In this document: positions 20,751 through 29,806 of the stretch, one piece after another | How the letters are laid out: the number at the start of each line of letters is the position of its first letter | How positions within the stretch are numbered: the first letter of the stretch is position 1 | Source of the DNA: Herminiimonas sp. KBW02 | GTDB lineage: Bacteria > Pseudomonadota > Gammaproteobacteria > Burkholderiales > Burkholderiaceae_D | NCBI RefSeq assembly: GCF_003852535.1 | Contig: NZ_QAJP01000004.1 | Coordinates: forward strand, 792,719-856,718 | Direction of reading: 5' to 3' | DNA length: 64,000 nucleotides | Program-made: the position numbers and the translations under genes | The notes under the pieces: generated by a model | The model's input: the letters and a program-made list of their open reading frames with translations, nothing else | Told to the model about the DNA's origin: nothing | Databases searched by the model: none

Positions 20751-21860
20751 ATGCTCAAGTTAATACGTCATTTGTTTTACCAACTCATGTTGTTGTCACC
20801 AATGCTTGCTTATGCCAGTGGTGGACATACTTTGCCTCCACAGCAAGCGCCGCATAACGGAAAGTCTGCACTATTGATGATCGAGTTCGTTAATGAGTGG
20901 CTGGCACCAGATGGCAAGTTGCGCGGCCTGATGAAGGATGAGCGGCAGTTCAATCGATCGCAGCTGGCGGCACAGCAGGTACTGGCGGCGGCGCGCAAGC
21001 AAGGTATGCCGGTGATCCACGCGACATTGCAGCTGTCAGCGGATTACCGCGAATTCGGCAATTTGAGATTTGGCTTGCGTGGCGCGATCCCTAGTGCCAA
21101 GACTTGGCAAAAACAGGATAACGGTTGGCAGTTCTATCCCCCGTTCGCGCCGGTATCTAATGAATTCGTGATTAGTGGTCGGGCCGGTGCAAGTGCATTT
21201 GCCGCCTCCGATCTGGATAACTATTTGCGCGGTCAGGGTATTACGCGACTCTATCTGGCAGGCTATGCCACTCATGTCTGCATAGAATCGACGCTGCGTG
21301 CTGCGCATGATTTGGGATATGAAGCCATCGTATTGAGTGATGCAACGGCGGCTTTTAATGCACAACAACAGATGCATGTTTTGCAGGATGTCGTGCATCA
21401 CTTCGGTTGGGCAATGTCGACACAACAGTTTGTTGAACGTCTGTCGGACTTGCGACCTCAGCGGATGACGCCGAGTGCGCAATTACGTACGTTGACAGCA
21501 CCGGGGCCGGAAATCCCGGGGATTTCCGGCGCGGTAGCGGTGCAAGATGGCTTGCTCTTGCTCAGTGGCCACGTCCCTGTGGCAGCAGATGGAAGTGTGC
21601 CTGCCACGCTGGAAGGGCAGCTGGAGCAGACTTTCCAAAATCTGGATGAGACCTTGCGTCATGCCGGAAGCAACCCGCAACAGATCGCACGTATGACTTT
21701 TTATGTGAGTGGCTATATACCTGAACAGCTGGAGACCATACGAACCGTCCGTGATCGCTGGTTAAAGGGGCATGCACCAGCGAGCGCGTTGATAGGGGGG
21801 CAGGCTTTGTATCGGCCGGACGTGAAGGTTGAGATAGATGCGATTGCGGTGCGGCACTGA
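20751..21860 (+). CDS. Exported isochorismatase-like hydrolase fused to a RidA/YjgF domain
   Basis: 369-aa fusion. ATG 20751 has AAGGAG upstream and gives a signal peptide (hydrophobic LFYQLMLLSPMLAYA, cleavage near residue 22), so it is probably periplasmic. Residues about 35-205 form a cysteine-hydrolase domain (SALLMIEFVNEWLAPDG; ITRLYLAGYATHVCIESTLR with the nucleophile Cys). Residues about 240-369 form a RidA domain ending VEIDAIAVRH. Compared with the families, the catalytic Asp is Glu (LMIEF) and the catalytic Lys position looks like Arg (ISGRAGASAF). In the RidA part the deaminase Arg of PARS is replaced (PASA). Substrate is unknown. RidA domains normally act in the cytoplasm, so export is odd. 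A diverging, damaged LysR gene is its likely regulator. Confidence 0.85.
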   Translation: MLKLIRHLFYQLMLLSPMLAYASGGHTLPPQQAPHNGKSALLMIEFVNEWLAPDGKLRGLMKDERQFNRSQLAAQQVLAAARKQGMPVIHATLQLSADYREFGNLRFGLRGAIPSAKTWQKQDNGWQFYPPFAPVSNEFVISGRAGASAFAASDLDNYLRGQGITRLYLAGYATHVCIESTLRAAHDLGYEAIVLSDATAAFNAQQQMHVLQDVVHHFGWAMSTQQFVERLSDLRPQRMTPSAQLRTLTAPGPEIPGISGAVAVQDGLLLLSGHVPVAADGSVPATLEGQLEQTFQNLDETLRHAGSNPQQIARMTFYVSGYIPEQLETIRTVRDRWLKGHAPASALIGGQALYRPDVKVEIDAIAVRH

Positions 21861-21895
21861 CAAATCTCGCATGCGCAGAAGTTAAAAATCACATG

Positions 21896-21935
21896 AAAAA
21901 GCCCCAATGATGCTTAGTCATTGGGGCTTTTTAAT
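21896..21935. terminator. Bidirectional terminator between fusion gene and TonB receptor
   Basis: AAAAGCCCCAATGA and TCATTGGGGCTTTT make a 14-bp stem, with A-run and T-run flanks, between converging genes. It closely resembles the terminator at 24375-24414. Confidence 0.9.
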
Positions 21936-21955
21936 ATTTATGCAGTTGAATTGAT

Positions 21956-24115
21956 TCAGAACAAACGATTCACGCTCAACAAGAAGTTACGCGGCGCGCC
22001 TGGCATGCTGGTAGAGCGCCAGTAACGTTTGTCCGTCAGGTTGGTAACGGCAAGGGTAACGGTCCAGGGCAGCGCACGATAGCCGACGGATGCATCCCAG
22101 CGCGTATAGCCGGAACGCCGCGCTTTATTGTCATCGTTGGCGTAGGTCGGACCACGATAAGTGACACCGGTTTCACCATACCAGTTGGCAGTCGGTACGT
22201 AGCGCAGGAAGGCGTTGCCGTTTTTGCGTGCGATACCGCTTTTTTGATTGCCAACCAAAGCAGGATTGGCAAGATTCTTTGTGATCTCTGCTTCTTGCAA
22301 GCCTATGCCGCTACGGATGTACCAAGTCTGTGCCAGCTTGCCTGTCAGGCTGGCTTCTATGCCGCGTGAGCGTTCCTGGCGGCCGGTTGCCCAGGTATAA
22401 GGATCATTGACGGCATCTGGCTGATAACGGATGTTGTATTTCTCCATGCTGTAGATGGCAAGCTGACTGGAAAGGTTGCCATTCAGCCAGTCACTCTTGA
22501 CGCCTGTTTCTATCTGACGCGAATACTGCGGTTCGCTATCGTAAATTGCGCTGCTGCCAGTTGCTACGGAGATCATGCCGCGACCGCCATACGGGGCAAA
22601 GTTTTTGCTATACGACAGGTAAATGCTATGTGCTTCGACAGGTTGCCAGATCAGTCCGACACGCGGGCTCACAGTGTTGCCGCTGTATCCGCGTTGTTCG
22701 TTCTTGATGAGATTGAGTGAGTTAAATGTAAAGCGATCAAAGCGCAGGCCGGCCAGAACTTTCCATTGCGGTGTTATTTCGATCAGATCCTGCAGATAGA
22801 GGGCGGATGCATCTGCCTTGTGACGATTCGCCGTTGTGTAAGGGCCAGTAGGAGTTTTACTGTGCGTCCAGACCGGATTGTAAGGGTCTACTCCATACGG
22901 ATAACGGGATGGGTTAGAGCTGCTTGCTCCTGCTGTTGTGAAACTTGGATTGCGATTTTCTTTCGTGAATTCCAGACCTGCCAGTACGTCGTGTTTGATA
23001 CCGCCGGTCCGGAATTTGCCTGCGAGATCAAAGGAGTTTGTCAAAGAGGTGTTGTCCGCTTCTTGCCAGACACGAGTAAAGGTTAGCTGTCGTGTCCCCG
23101 CATTGTATGTTCCTGCGTACAAATTATCGAAATTCTGGCTGGCTTCATGCAATGCCGAAGTCCATTTCAGCGACCAATCGTTACCGAAGTCATAGGTCAG
23201 TACTGAGCGAAACATTTGCATGCGATCTTCCATATAGTCTTGCGGATGCGCATAGGCAGTACGGAAGTCTACGCCTGGAGGCAAGTTGTTGTATGACGGC
23301 CCACGGTCTGGTCGGCGCCATACTTTGTCGTAAGTGTACTGTGCCAGCCAGGTGAAGCCCCGCTTGTTGTCATACAGAATACTGGGAGAAATCATTTTGT
23401 TTTGATTGGCGATGCCTCGACGGAAGCTGTCGGCTTCTTCGTAGTCGATGGTCAGGCGTGCGGCCAGGTTAGGCGTGATGATGCGATTGAGATCGATGGT
23501 GGTGCCACGATTTTTCCATGAGCCGCCACGCAGGCCTACACTGCTGGGACTATCGAAGTTAGCCTGTTTGCTGACGAGGTTAACGACGCCACCACCTTGC
23601 CCCCGTCCGTACAGGACAGAGGCAGGGCCTTTCAATATCTCAATACGTTCAACGTTGGCGGTGCTGCGTCGGATTTGTCCGCTGGCACGGGCACCGTCAC
23701 GATAGATGTCACCAGAGCTTGCCTCAAAGCCGCGTATCGTAAGGCCGTCACCACGTGTGTCGTAAGAGGTATCGATGCCGGGTGTGCCATCGAGCAGGAC
23801 GCTTAAATCGTTTTGACCGTAGACCTTGGATTTGCTCATTTCCAGGGTGTCTATAGTCTGCGGTATATCTTTGATGTTCATCGCGGTTTTAGTTGCCGTG
23901 CTCACTGTTTTGACGCGCGCATCATCGTGGTCAAGTACATCGGGCGAGACATAGACATGGGGGAGAACCTGGTGCGGAATCTTGTTTTTTTCTTCCGCTT
24001 CTTTTTCTGTAGACGGTGATGTTGTGGTTTGTGCAGTCACTGCAGTGTGCGTGCAGGCCATCGCAACAGCCAGGGCGATACGTTTGATTTGTAGATGCAA
24101 ATGGGTAGGCGGCAT
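21956..24115 (-). CDS. TonB-dependent siderophore receptor
   Basis: Outer-membrane receptor for a ferric siderophore, 719 aa. A signal peptide ends near residue 28 (ALAVAMACTHTAVTAQ). The plug domain follows (TATKTAMNIKDIPQTIDTLE; IRGFEASSGDIYRDGAR; VERIEILKGPASVLYGRGQG), then a 22-strand barrel ending with the C-terminal aromatic residue (RNFLLSVNRLF). Unlike the neighbouring receptor there is no STN signalling domain, so it does not signal to FecIR. A Fur box lies about 90 bp upstream (24203-24221), consistent with iron repression. The siderophore cannot be named. Confidence 0.93.
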   Translation of the reverse strand: MPPTHLHLQIKRIALAVAMACTHTAVTAQTTTSPSTEKEAEEKNKIPHQVLPHVYVSPDVLDHDDARVKTVSTATKTAMNIKDIPQTIDTLEMSKSKVYGQNDLSVLLDGTPGIDTSYDTRGDGLTIRGFEASSGDIYRDGARASGQIRRSTANVERIEILKGPASVLYGRGQGGGVVNLVSKQANFDSPSSVGLRGGSWKNRGTTIDLNRIITPNLAARLTIDYEEADSFRRGIANQNKMISPSILYDNKRGFTWLAQYTYDKVWRRPDRGPSYNNLPPGVDFRTAYAHPQDYMEDRMQMFRSVLTYDFGNDWSLKWTSALHEASQNFDNLYAGTYNAGTRQLTFTRVWQEADNTSLTNSFDLAGKFRTGGIKHDVLAGLEFTKENRNPSFTTAGASSSNPSRYPYGVDPYNPVWTHSKTPTGPYTTANRHKADASALYLQDLIEITPQWKVLAGLRFDRFTFNSLNLIKNEQRGYSGNTVSPRVGLIWQPVEAHSIYLSYSKNFAPYGGRGMISVATGSSAIYDSEPQYSRQIETGVKSDWLNGNLSSQLAIYSMEKYNIRYQPDAVNDPYTWATGRQERSRGIEASLTGKLAQTWYIRSGIGLQEAEITKNLANPALVGNQKSGIARKNGNAFLRYVPTANWYGETGVTYRGPTYANDDNKARRSGYTRWDASVGYRALPWTVTLAVTNLTDKRYWRSTSMPGAPRNFLLSVNRLF

Positions 24116-24202
24116 AAGGTTTTCTCGGATGGTTCTTTAGCGGTGTCGAGGCATGTATTCAGGACGAATTAACTGTCCTTTCTTGCTGGTCAATCCTCTC
24201 TT

Positions 24203-24221
24203 GTAAATGAGAATCATTATT
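24203..24221 (-). promoter_or_regulatory. Fur box upstream of the TonB siderophore receptor
   Basis: GTAAATGAGAATCATTATT matches 15 of 19 positions of the classical Fur consensus. It lies 88 bp before the receptor ATG, in the 315-bp spacer 24116-24430; the rest of that spacer holds a terminator (24375-24414) and nothing else I recognise. Confidence 0.8.
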
Positions 24222-24374
24222 AATAAATGAGTTGGCAATATAGCTTGAATGACGGTCCCAGATGCTTGAGATAGTTCCGTAAAGAGCAGTGGGTGGCGCA
24301 AGCCGGTCAGGCATGCTGTCGCAGCGACAGCTATGTGCAGATGGGGAATCGGGATACGCGCGGACACTTTCCCA

Positions 24375-24414
24375 ATAAAAAAGCCCCGATGACTAGTCGT
24401 CATTGGGGCTTTTT
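24375..24414 (-). terminator. Terminator after the FecA-like receptor
   Basis: AAGCCCCGATGAC pairs with GTCATTGGGGCTT with one G-U, flanked by A- and T-runs. It ends the fecI-fecR-fecA-like transcription unit and is a near copy of the terminator at 21896. Confidence 0.85.
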
Positions 24415-24430
24415 ATGGCGCGTTGATTTC

Positions 24431-26908
24431 TTACCAGCGATGCGTATAGCTAATCGCAAATGTCGTACCGGCTGCAGGCAGGCGGCTGTTGTTGTTACCA
24501 CTGCGTACCAATTGGCTGTATAGCGGCAGGTAGTATTTATTGAACAGGTTTTCTATGCCCAGCGTGATGGAATCTTTTTTGCTCAGCTTGTAGCGCGATA
24601 CCAGATCCACTGTGTAGTAGCCGTCTACGTTAGCGCGTGCAAATTGCGTTTTGCCATCGGCCAGGCGATAGTCTTTAGCTGCGAACCATGTGAATTGCGC
24701 GCGATTGCTCCAGCGTTCGTTAGGCTGGTATTGCACATACGCGGTGACTTTGACCGGCGGGATGCGATAGCCGGTCATTTGCTGGTCCTGTTTGGCTCCT
24801 TGCGGCAATTCGCGTCCCTGCATCCAGGTGAATGTGCCGCCGCTTACCCATTTCTCGTTGTCGCTGTAGTAATCGACCGTGGCTTCAACGCCGTTGATTT
24901 TTTCGCTGGTGCGTGCGAGCACGAGTCCATTGTTGAATGATTGCACTCCGCCCAGATCCGAGCTGGAACGGAATAGTGCGAAGGTAGCCACGGTATTGCT
25001 GAAGCGCCCGCGCCAGCCCAGTTCGTAACTATCTGTTTTTACCGGTTCCAGTTGCGATGAGTTGATATTGAAGGAGGCATTTGCATTGCGTAATATCACA
25101 CCGATGTCCGGCAGGTCGAAGCCCTGACTGACGGATGTATAGAATTCCTGCCCCTTGACCGGTTTGAATGTCAGCCCGGCGTTATATACGACGGCATCGT
25201 AGCTGACCTTGCCGCCTTTGATCGTGGTCGGGCTTGCCAGTTTGGATTGGGACAGCGGCTGGAAGTCGTTGAACGATGCGCTGGCTTTTTCGTAACGCAA
25301 ACCGCCTTCGGCCGACCATTGTTCATTGAATTTGTATTGCAACTGCGCGAAAGCACCCATGCTGCGTGTGGTGAGCCACGGCATGTAAGTACGTTGTCCG
25401 GTTTTGCGGAATACCAGGCCGCCGCTGGCATCGTAAGCAGCCGGATCAAAGACATCCAGCGGCATGTTGCTACGTTCCTGGATGAAGTCTGCACCCCACA
25501 ACAGTTTGGCTTTTTGGCCGCTGCCCAAAGGTGTATCCATGGTCAGGCGGCCGCCAAAGACTTTGTTGTTTTGCATGACCTGATCGATATTGTTGCCACG
25601 GTTAACGTTGGCGCGTGCATCGAACGGAGTGAAGCGCGTGAAGTTGTCGCGGCCATACAGCAGCGCAGAGAGTGAACTACCCAGGATGTCCTTGTGTTCG
25701 TAGTTGGCGCTTAGCAAAGTGTTTTCCACCTCGTTCTGATTTGCCAGATTCAGGCCCTGTATGGCACGCGCTGTCGCTGTGCCTATCGGCGTGCTGGCGA
25801 TCTTCGGATCGGTGGCGTAGTCGGTATTTTGTTTCGCACGCAAGTAGCTGGCGGAAAGTTGCAGGCGTTGATTTGCATCGATGCGGAAACCCAGTTTGCC
25901 GCCGAGACTGTAAGTATTCGAGTCGAACAGATCACCCTGGCTGGCATCCGGTGCAATGCGGTCACCGTGCGCATCGTAGGAGCCGCCTATGCGACGGTAC
26001 GAAGCATCGACTTCATAGTCGACCACATCGCCTTTGCCGGAAAAGTAATGTTGTACCTGTGCGCCCAAACCATCCTTGTTGAGTCTGGACAATGAACCGT
26101 TCATCGATATCGTGGTTTCCGCTATCGGTTCGCCACCAGCCGGACGCGTACTGACCGAAATGATGCCGCCGCTGGCGCCGCTGCCGTAGATAGAGCTGCT
26201 GCCACGCAGTACTTCTATCCGGTTAATACGGGCAGGATCGATATTGACCAGATTACGTGATGAGTCGCGATTGGTATTGAGCGGAATCCCGTCTACCAGT
26301 ATCAGGGCGTTACGGCCACGCAGCGTCTGACCGTAGTCGGTCAGCGAGCGACTGGAGTCCGACAAGCCTGGTACGGCTTTGGTCAGCATGCTGCCTATGC
26401 TGTTGGGTGAAATGGCGCGCAGGTCGTTCAGTTCCTGGTCTTCGATCACTGTGATCTGGCGTGCGGGTTGCGCCACACTGCCACCCATGCGTTCGTCGGT
26501 GACGACGACGGTAGGCATCACGGTTGCATTATCTGGTGTGTTGGCATCACTGATTTCGCCGGCGCTTTTACGGCGGATGCTTAATGCGCCTCCCGGCGTG
26601 GTTTCAGTCAGCAAGTCACTGCCAGCCAGTGCCTGGCGTACTGCTTCACCCGAAGAAATGCGGCCATTGATGGCTGGTGCCTGGCGCCCGCTGATGAGAC
26701 CCGGATCGGCAATGATGGTGCGGCCGCTGAGCTGGCCTATGCGGGTGAGTGTGGTGCTGAGTGGTCCTGCAGGGATATTGAACTGTACAGCGCTAGTCGC
26801 GGCAGTCGTCTCTGCGGCTTGTGCCCATACAGCGGATTGGGTGCAGGCGATAGCAACGGCAAAGGCGATGCGACTCAGCTTTAAGCGAGGAAGGTGTAGA
26901 TGCTGCAT
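24431..26908 (-). CDS. FecA-like TonB-dependent transducer receptor
   Basis: 825-aa outer-membrane receptor with a signalling extension. After the signal peptide (FAVAIACTQSAVWAQA) comes an STN domain at about residues 40-115 (VQFNIPAGPLSTTLTRIGQL; GEAVRQALAGSDLL), which contacts FecR in the periplasm. The plug (ELNDLRAISPNSIGSMLTKA; RNALILVDGIPLN; RINRIEVLRGSSSIYGSGAS) and barrel follow, ending in FAISYTHRW. The plug motifs resemble receptors for catechol or hydroxamate siderophores. Located directly downstream of fecR-fecI homologues, it is expected to be their target and inducer. Confidence 0.93.
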   Translation of the reverse strand: MQHLHLPRLKLSRIAFAVAIACTQSAVWAQAAETTAATSAVQFNIPAGPLSTTLTRIGQLSGRTIIADPGLISGRQAPAINGRISSGEAVRQALAGSDLLTETTPGGALSIRRKSAGEISDANTPDNATVMPTVVVTDERMGGSVAQPARQITVIEDQELNDLRAISPNSIGSMLTKAVPGLSDSSRSLTDYGQTLRGRNALILVDGIPLNTNRDSSRNLVNIDPARINRIEVLRGSSSIYGSGASGGIISVSTRPAGGEPIAETTISMNGSLSRLNKDGLGAQVQHYFSGKGDVVDYEVDASYRRIGGSYDAHGDRIAPDASQGDLFDSNTYSLGGKLGFRIDANQRLQLSASYLRAKQNTDYATDPKIASTPIGTATARAIQGLNLANQNEVENTLLSANYEHKDILGSSLSALLYGRDNFTRFTPFDARANVNRGNNIDQVMQNNKVFGGRLTMDTPLGSGQKAKLLWGADFIQERSNMPLDVFDPAAYDASGGLVFRKTGQRTYMPWLTTRSMGAFAQLQYKFNEQWSAEGGLRYEKASASFNDFQPLSQSKLASPTTIKGGKVSYDAVVYNAGLTFKPVKGQEFYTSVSQGFDLPDIGVILRNANASFNINSSQLEPVKTDSYELGWRGRFSNTVATFALFRSSSDLGGVQSFNNGLVLARTSEKINGVEATVDYYSDNEKWVSGGTFTWMQGRELPQGAKQDQQMTGYRIPPVKVTAYVQYQPNERWSNRAQFTWFAAKDYRLADGKTQFARANVDGYYTVDLVSRYKLSKKDSITLGIENLFNKYYLPLYSQLVRSGNNNSRLPAAGTTFAISYTHRW

Positions 26909-26997
26909 GTATAAGTCCCTTATGGTTGGTTTTCACTAACCATGTGGAGCGAAGCAGAAAAACCCCTCATGTTTTTTAAAATAAATTGTTGATCGGG

Positions 26998-27984
26998 CTA
27001 GGCAGACATGAGATCTATGGTGATCAGCCAGTTACCGTACTGCTGCATTTGCAGCGGTAAAGCATGTACCAGCGTGCGTAAAGTATGGGCTGGATTGTCG
27101 AGCGGGAATACGCCGAAGGTACGTAGCGCGGCTGCCTGTGGCGAGATGCGGATATAGCCGCTGTAATATGGTTTGAGCGCTGCAATGATTTCAGCCAGGC
27201 TGGCATTTTCCACGGCCAGCATACCGTCAGACCACGCAGCCAGGGCGCCGGCGTTGCCGCTGATACGATTTGCGGAAGCTGAATCGAAGACCGCGCCTTC
27301 ACCTTCACGCAAGCGTAGTTGCTGGCCATCGCGTGTGCGCAGGTCTACGCTGTGTGCCAGCACGACTACCTGCGATTGTGTATCGCGCTGCTGGACCAGG
27401 AAGCGGGTACCCAGTGCCCGCACCATGCCGTGTGCGGTCTCGACGATAAAAGGGCGGTTGCTATCGGGTGCGACACTGGCGATCAGTTCGCCGGCACGCA
27501 AACGCAGCTGACGGGTGTGTTGGTTGAAATCGACGTCGGCTGCCGAGCGTGCGTTGAGTTGTACGCTGCTGCCGTCTGCGAGTGTAAATGTTTGTCTTTG
27601 TCCGGTACCGGTTTGCAGGTCGGCCATGAGTTGGCCTATGGCGAGCTGCCGTTCTGCCAGCAAAGCGGTAGCGCCGCTTACGCCAGCGAATACGAGTGCG
27701 CCGCGCAGCAGTTTGCGGCGGCGTGCGCTAAGCAAGGTGCGTTGTGCCGCCTGCAGCTGGCCTGGTGTACGCAAACCGACGTCGCGTACGATTGCAAGCG
27801 AGTCATTCAATAAGCCGGCGACGCGCTTCCACGCCAGTTCATGTGCCGGATCGGCGGCCTTCCATAGTTCAAAGGCGCGTTGTTCAGACGCGGTCATGGT
27901 GTCCGACTCAAAACGGATTAACCAATCCACTGCCGCATGGACGATATGGTCATTGCTTGTGTACGTGCTGCCGGCCGGATTCAT
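26998..27984 (-). CDS. fecR: FecR-type anti-sigma/sigma-regulator
   Basis: Inner-membrane regulator, 328 aa from ATG 27984, which overlaps the stop of the sigma factor gene (ATGA). The N-terminal cytoplasmic DUF4880 part (HAAVDWLIRFESDTMTASEQ; DPAHELAWKRV) binds the sigma factor; a short membrane segment follows near residue 85 (LLRGALVFAGVSGATALLA). The periplasmic FecR domain contains ADGSSVQLNARSAADVDFNQ and the end domain (NASLAEIIAALKPYYSGYIR) that meets the STN domain of the receptor. Signal flow: receptor to FecR to FecI. Confidence 0.93.
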   Translation of the reverse strand: MNPAGSTYTSNDHIVHAAVDWLIRFESDTMTASEQRAFELWKAADPAHELAWKRVAGLLNDSLAIVRDVGLRTPGQLQAAQRTLLSARRRKLLRGALVFAGVSGATALLAERQLAIGQLMADLQTGTGQRQTFTLADGSSVQLNARSAADVDFNQHTRQLRLRAGELIASVAPDSNRPFIVETAHGMVRALGTRFLVQQRDTQSQVVVLAHSVDLRTRDGQQLRLREGEGAVFDSASANRISGNAGALAAWSDGMLAVENASLAEIIAALKPYYSGYIRISPQAAALRTFGVFPLDNPAHTLRTLVHALPLQMQQYGNWLITIDLMSA

Positions 27985-28481
27985 GGTGCCCATTTCAGGC
28001 ATTCCAATATCGCGCGTTTCATATGGCGTTCGACAGTCGCGAGGGAGATGCCCATGCGCTTGGCGATTTCCGGATAAGTCAGTCTATCCAGACGGCTATA
28101 TAGAAATGCTGTTTTGACGGGCAGCGGGAGTGCGTCCAGCGCGCGATCGATTTGTTCTATTGCTTCTATCAGTACGGCGCGTTCTTCGGGCGACAGGGCA
28201 ACCGCTTCAGGCTGCAGCATCAGTGATTGCAGATAGGCTTTTTCCAGGTCCTGCCGACGCCAGAGATGAAACAGTACGCGTTTGGCGATAGTCGTGAGGA
28301 AGGCGCGAGGTTCTGCTATGACTTCAGGATGTTTGTTTTCCACCACCTGCGCAAAAGTTTCCGCAGTCGCATCTTCCGCATCGGCGCGACTGGACAAGCG
28401 GCGCTGCAGCCGGGTGAACAACCACGGCTGATGTTCGATGTAAAGCTTCTCGATAATGGAGGTCGGCGGAAGGTGGTTCAC
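27981..28481 (-). CDS. fecI: FecI-type ECF sigma factor
   Basis: Iron-starvation extracytoplasmic-function sigma factor, 166 aa, GTG start. Region 2 includes YIEHQPWLFTRLQRRLSSRA and DAEDATAETFAQVV; region 4 carries the helix-turn-helix LTYPEIAKRMGISLATVERH near the end. It overlaps fecR by 4 bp and is preceded by a Fur box, so it should be made when iron is low and activated by siderophore binding to the downstream receptor. Confidence 0.95.
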   Translation of the reverse strand: MNHLPPTSIIEKLYIEHQPWLFTRLQRRLSSRADAEDATAETFAQVVENKHPEVIAEPRAFLTTIAKRVLFHLWRRQDLEKAYLQSLMLQPEAVALSPEERAVLIEAIEQIDRALDALPLPVKTAFLYSRLDRLTYPEIAKRMGISLATVERHMKRAILECLKWAP

Positions 28482-28526
28482 AGCAGGATCCGTGTGAGGG
28501 ATAACAGATGTATCTGGGTAATGCGC

Positions 28527-28545
28527 GTAAATGAGAATGATTATT
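28527..28545 (-). promoter_or_regulatory. Fur box upstream of fecI
   Basis: GTAAATGAGAATGATTATT differs from the Fur box at 24203 by one base and matches 14 of 19 consensus positions. It is 46 bp before the fecI start. The rest of the 352-bp spacer 28482-28833 holds the azurin promoter region. Confidence 0.75.
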
Positions 28546-28664
28546 ATTGAATGGCAACCCGGATTAGCTCAATATCTGGATGCGCTGATCAGAATATTTG
28601 GCAGAAAGTGTTGCTAATCGTCCGCAGGTCAGCTTTGATTTACAAAGGTAATTCGCGCACTTAT

Positions 28665-28678
28665 TTGATATTGCGCAA
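28665..28678 (+). promoter_or_regulatory. FNR/Anr/FixK-type site upstream of azurin
   Basis: TTGATATTGCGCAA fits TTG[AC]-N6-[TG]CAA. A CACAAT hexamer at 28701 lies 22 bp downstream, the class II activator spacing. The same TTGAT-N4-CGCAA pattern occurs at 29935 and 31856. Confidence 0.6.
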
Positions 28679-28833
28679 ATCAGATCCTGCCTATAAGCGG
28701 CACAATCCATATCAGATTGCATATGTCCGACATAAGGAATCGCATATGTGTATATCGGCCTGCAATGTGAGAATCGGAAGCCTGAGGAAGGTCACAGCTC
28801 CGATGCGATGAACCAATAATTGAAGGAGAAGAA

Positions 28834-29286
28834 ATGAAAGTATGGAAACCAGCACTCGTATTGATGATGGCAGGCTTGAGCGGCCAGGTAATGGCGGCAA
28901 ATTGTTCAGTTGAGATCAGCAGCAATGATGCCATGCAGTTCGATAAAACCAGCATTTCGGTACCGCAAAGCTGCAAACAGTTTACGGTCAAGCTCAAGCA
29001 CAGCGGCAAGATGGCCAAAAACATCATGGGCCATAACTGGGTGCTGACCAAGACAGCAGATATGCAAGGTGTGGCCAGCGATGGTATCGCGGCCGGACTG
29101 GACAAGAGTTACCTGAAGGCGGGTGATGCACGTGTTATCGCGCATACCAAGGTGATCGGTGGCGGCGAGAGCGATACGATCAGCTTTGCACCATCCAAGT
29201 TGAAAGCAGGTGAGGCCTACTCCTTCTTCTGCTCCTTCCCCGGTCATTCGGGCATCATGAAGGGCACAGTACAAGTGACGAAGTAA
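28834..29286 (+). CDS. Azurin, type 1 blue copper protein
   Basis: Periplasmic single-electron carrier, 150 aa. A signal peptide ends at VMA, giving mature ANCSVEIS. Copper ligands are visible: His and backbone Gly in MGHNWVLTK, and Cys, His and Met in the C-terminal loop [13 protein letters not shown]. The cysteine pair NCSVE/QSCKQ would form the conserved disulfide. The protein shuttles electrons between cytochromes and, in relatives, nitrite reductase or peroxidase. It stands alone, followed by a hairpin, and an FNR-like site precedes it. Confidence 0.97.
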   Translation: MKVWKPALVLMMAGLSGQVMAANCSVEISSNDAMQFDKTSISVPQSCKQFTVKLKHSGKMAKNIMGHNWVLTKTADMQGVASDGIAAGLDKSYLKAGDARVIAHTKVIGGGESDTISFAPSKLKAGEAYSFFCSFPGHSGIMKGTVQVTK

Positions 29287-29299
29287 GTCCGTTGTACAG

Positions 29300-29330
29300 G
29301 TCGCTGACGAATAGTGTATTTGTCAGCGAC
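29300..29330 (+). terminator. Hairpin after azurin, possible terminator
   Basis: GTCGCTGAC pairs perfectly with GTCAGCGAC across a 13-base loop. Only a weak T-rich stretch follows, so termination may be partial. Confidence 0.5.
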
Positions 29331-29377
29331 GCATCATTCCGCTTTGTTTCAAAATTAAATTCGACAAACAAATTCAC

Positions 29378-29782
29378 TCAGTTAAAAGTTAAGTCAGCCG
29401 GTATGCTGTTTGGACTGCGCGACATTTGATAGCTATACCAGAGGCTTTGAGCAATTCTTTGTGCCGACGTATAGGCACGTTCACCCATGGCCTGATTCGG
29501 CTGTTCTTTTGTGGTTTCCAGAAACAGGGCCAGCCAGCGCTGGAACAGTGCTTCATCCAGGTGCGGCAAGGCGATATGCTTTTGCATTGGTGTGCCACTG
29601 TAGCGACCACTGCCGCGCAGGATAGACGACCAGAAATCCACCAGCTTGTTTAAATGATGCTCCCAGTCATCGACCAGGCCATTGAAGATAGGTCCCAGTA
29701 TCTCATCGCGCCGGACCTTGGCGTAAAAGGCGTGTACCAGTGTTGCGACTTCGTCGTCAGTGCATAGATCTTCTGCAGGCAC
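29378..29782 (-). CDS. Group 3 truncated hemoglobin
   Basis: 134-aa heme protein of the trHb3 type: TDDEVATLVHAFYAKVRRDE at the N-terminus, LGPIFNGLVDDWEHHLNKLV, and a proximal histidine in MQKHIALPHLDEALFQRWLA. Family members bind O2 and NO; in epsilonproteobacteria one (Ctb) responds to nitrosative stress, but the role in betaproteobacteria is not settled. It converges with azurin. An FNR-like site (29935) and a 60-bp palindrome (29807-29866) lie upstream, the palindrome within its probable 5' untranslated region. Confidence 0.88.
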   Translation of the reverse strand: MPAEDLCTDDEVATLVHAFYAKVRRDEILGPIFNGLVDDWEHHLNKLVDFWSSILRGSGRYSGTPMQKHIALPHLDEALFQRWLALFLETTKEQPNQAMGERAYTSAQRIAQSLWYSYQMSRSPNSIPADLTFN

Positions 29783-29806
29783 TTTATTCTCCAGATGAAT
29801 GATGGT

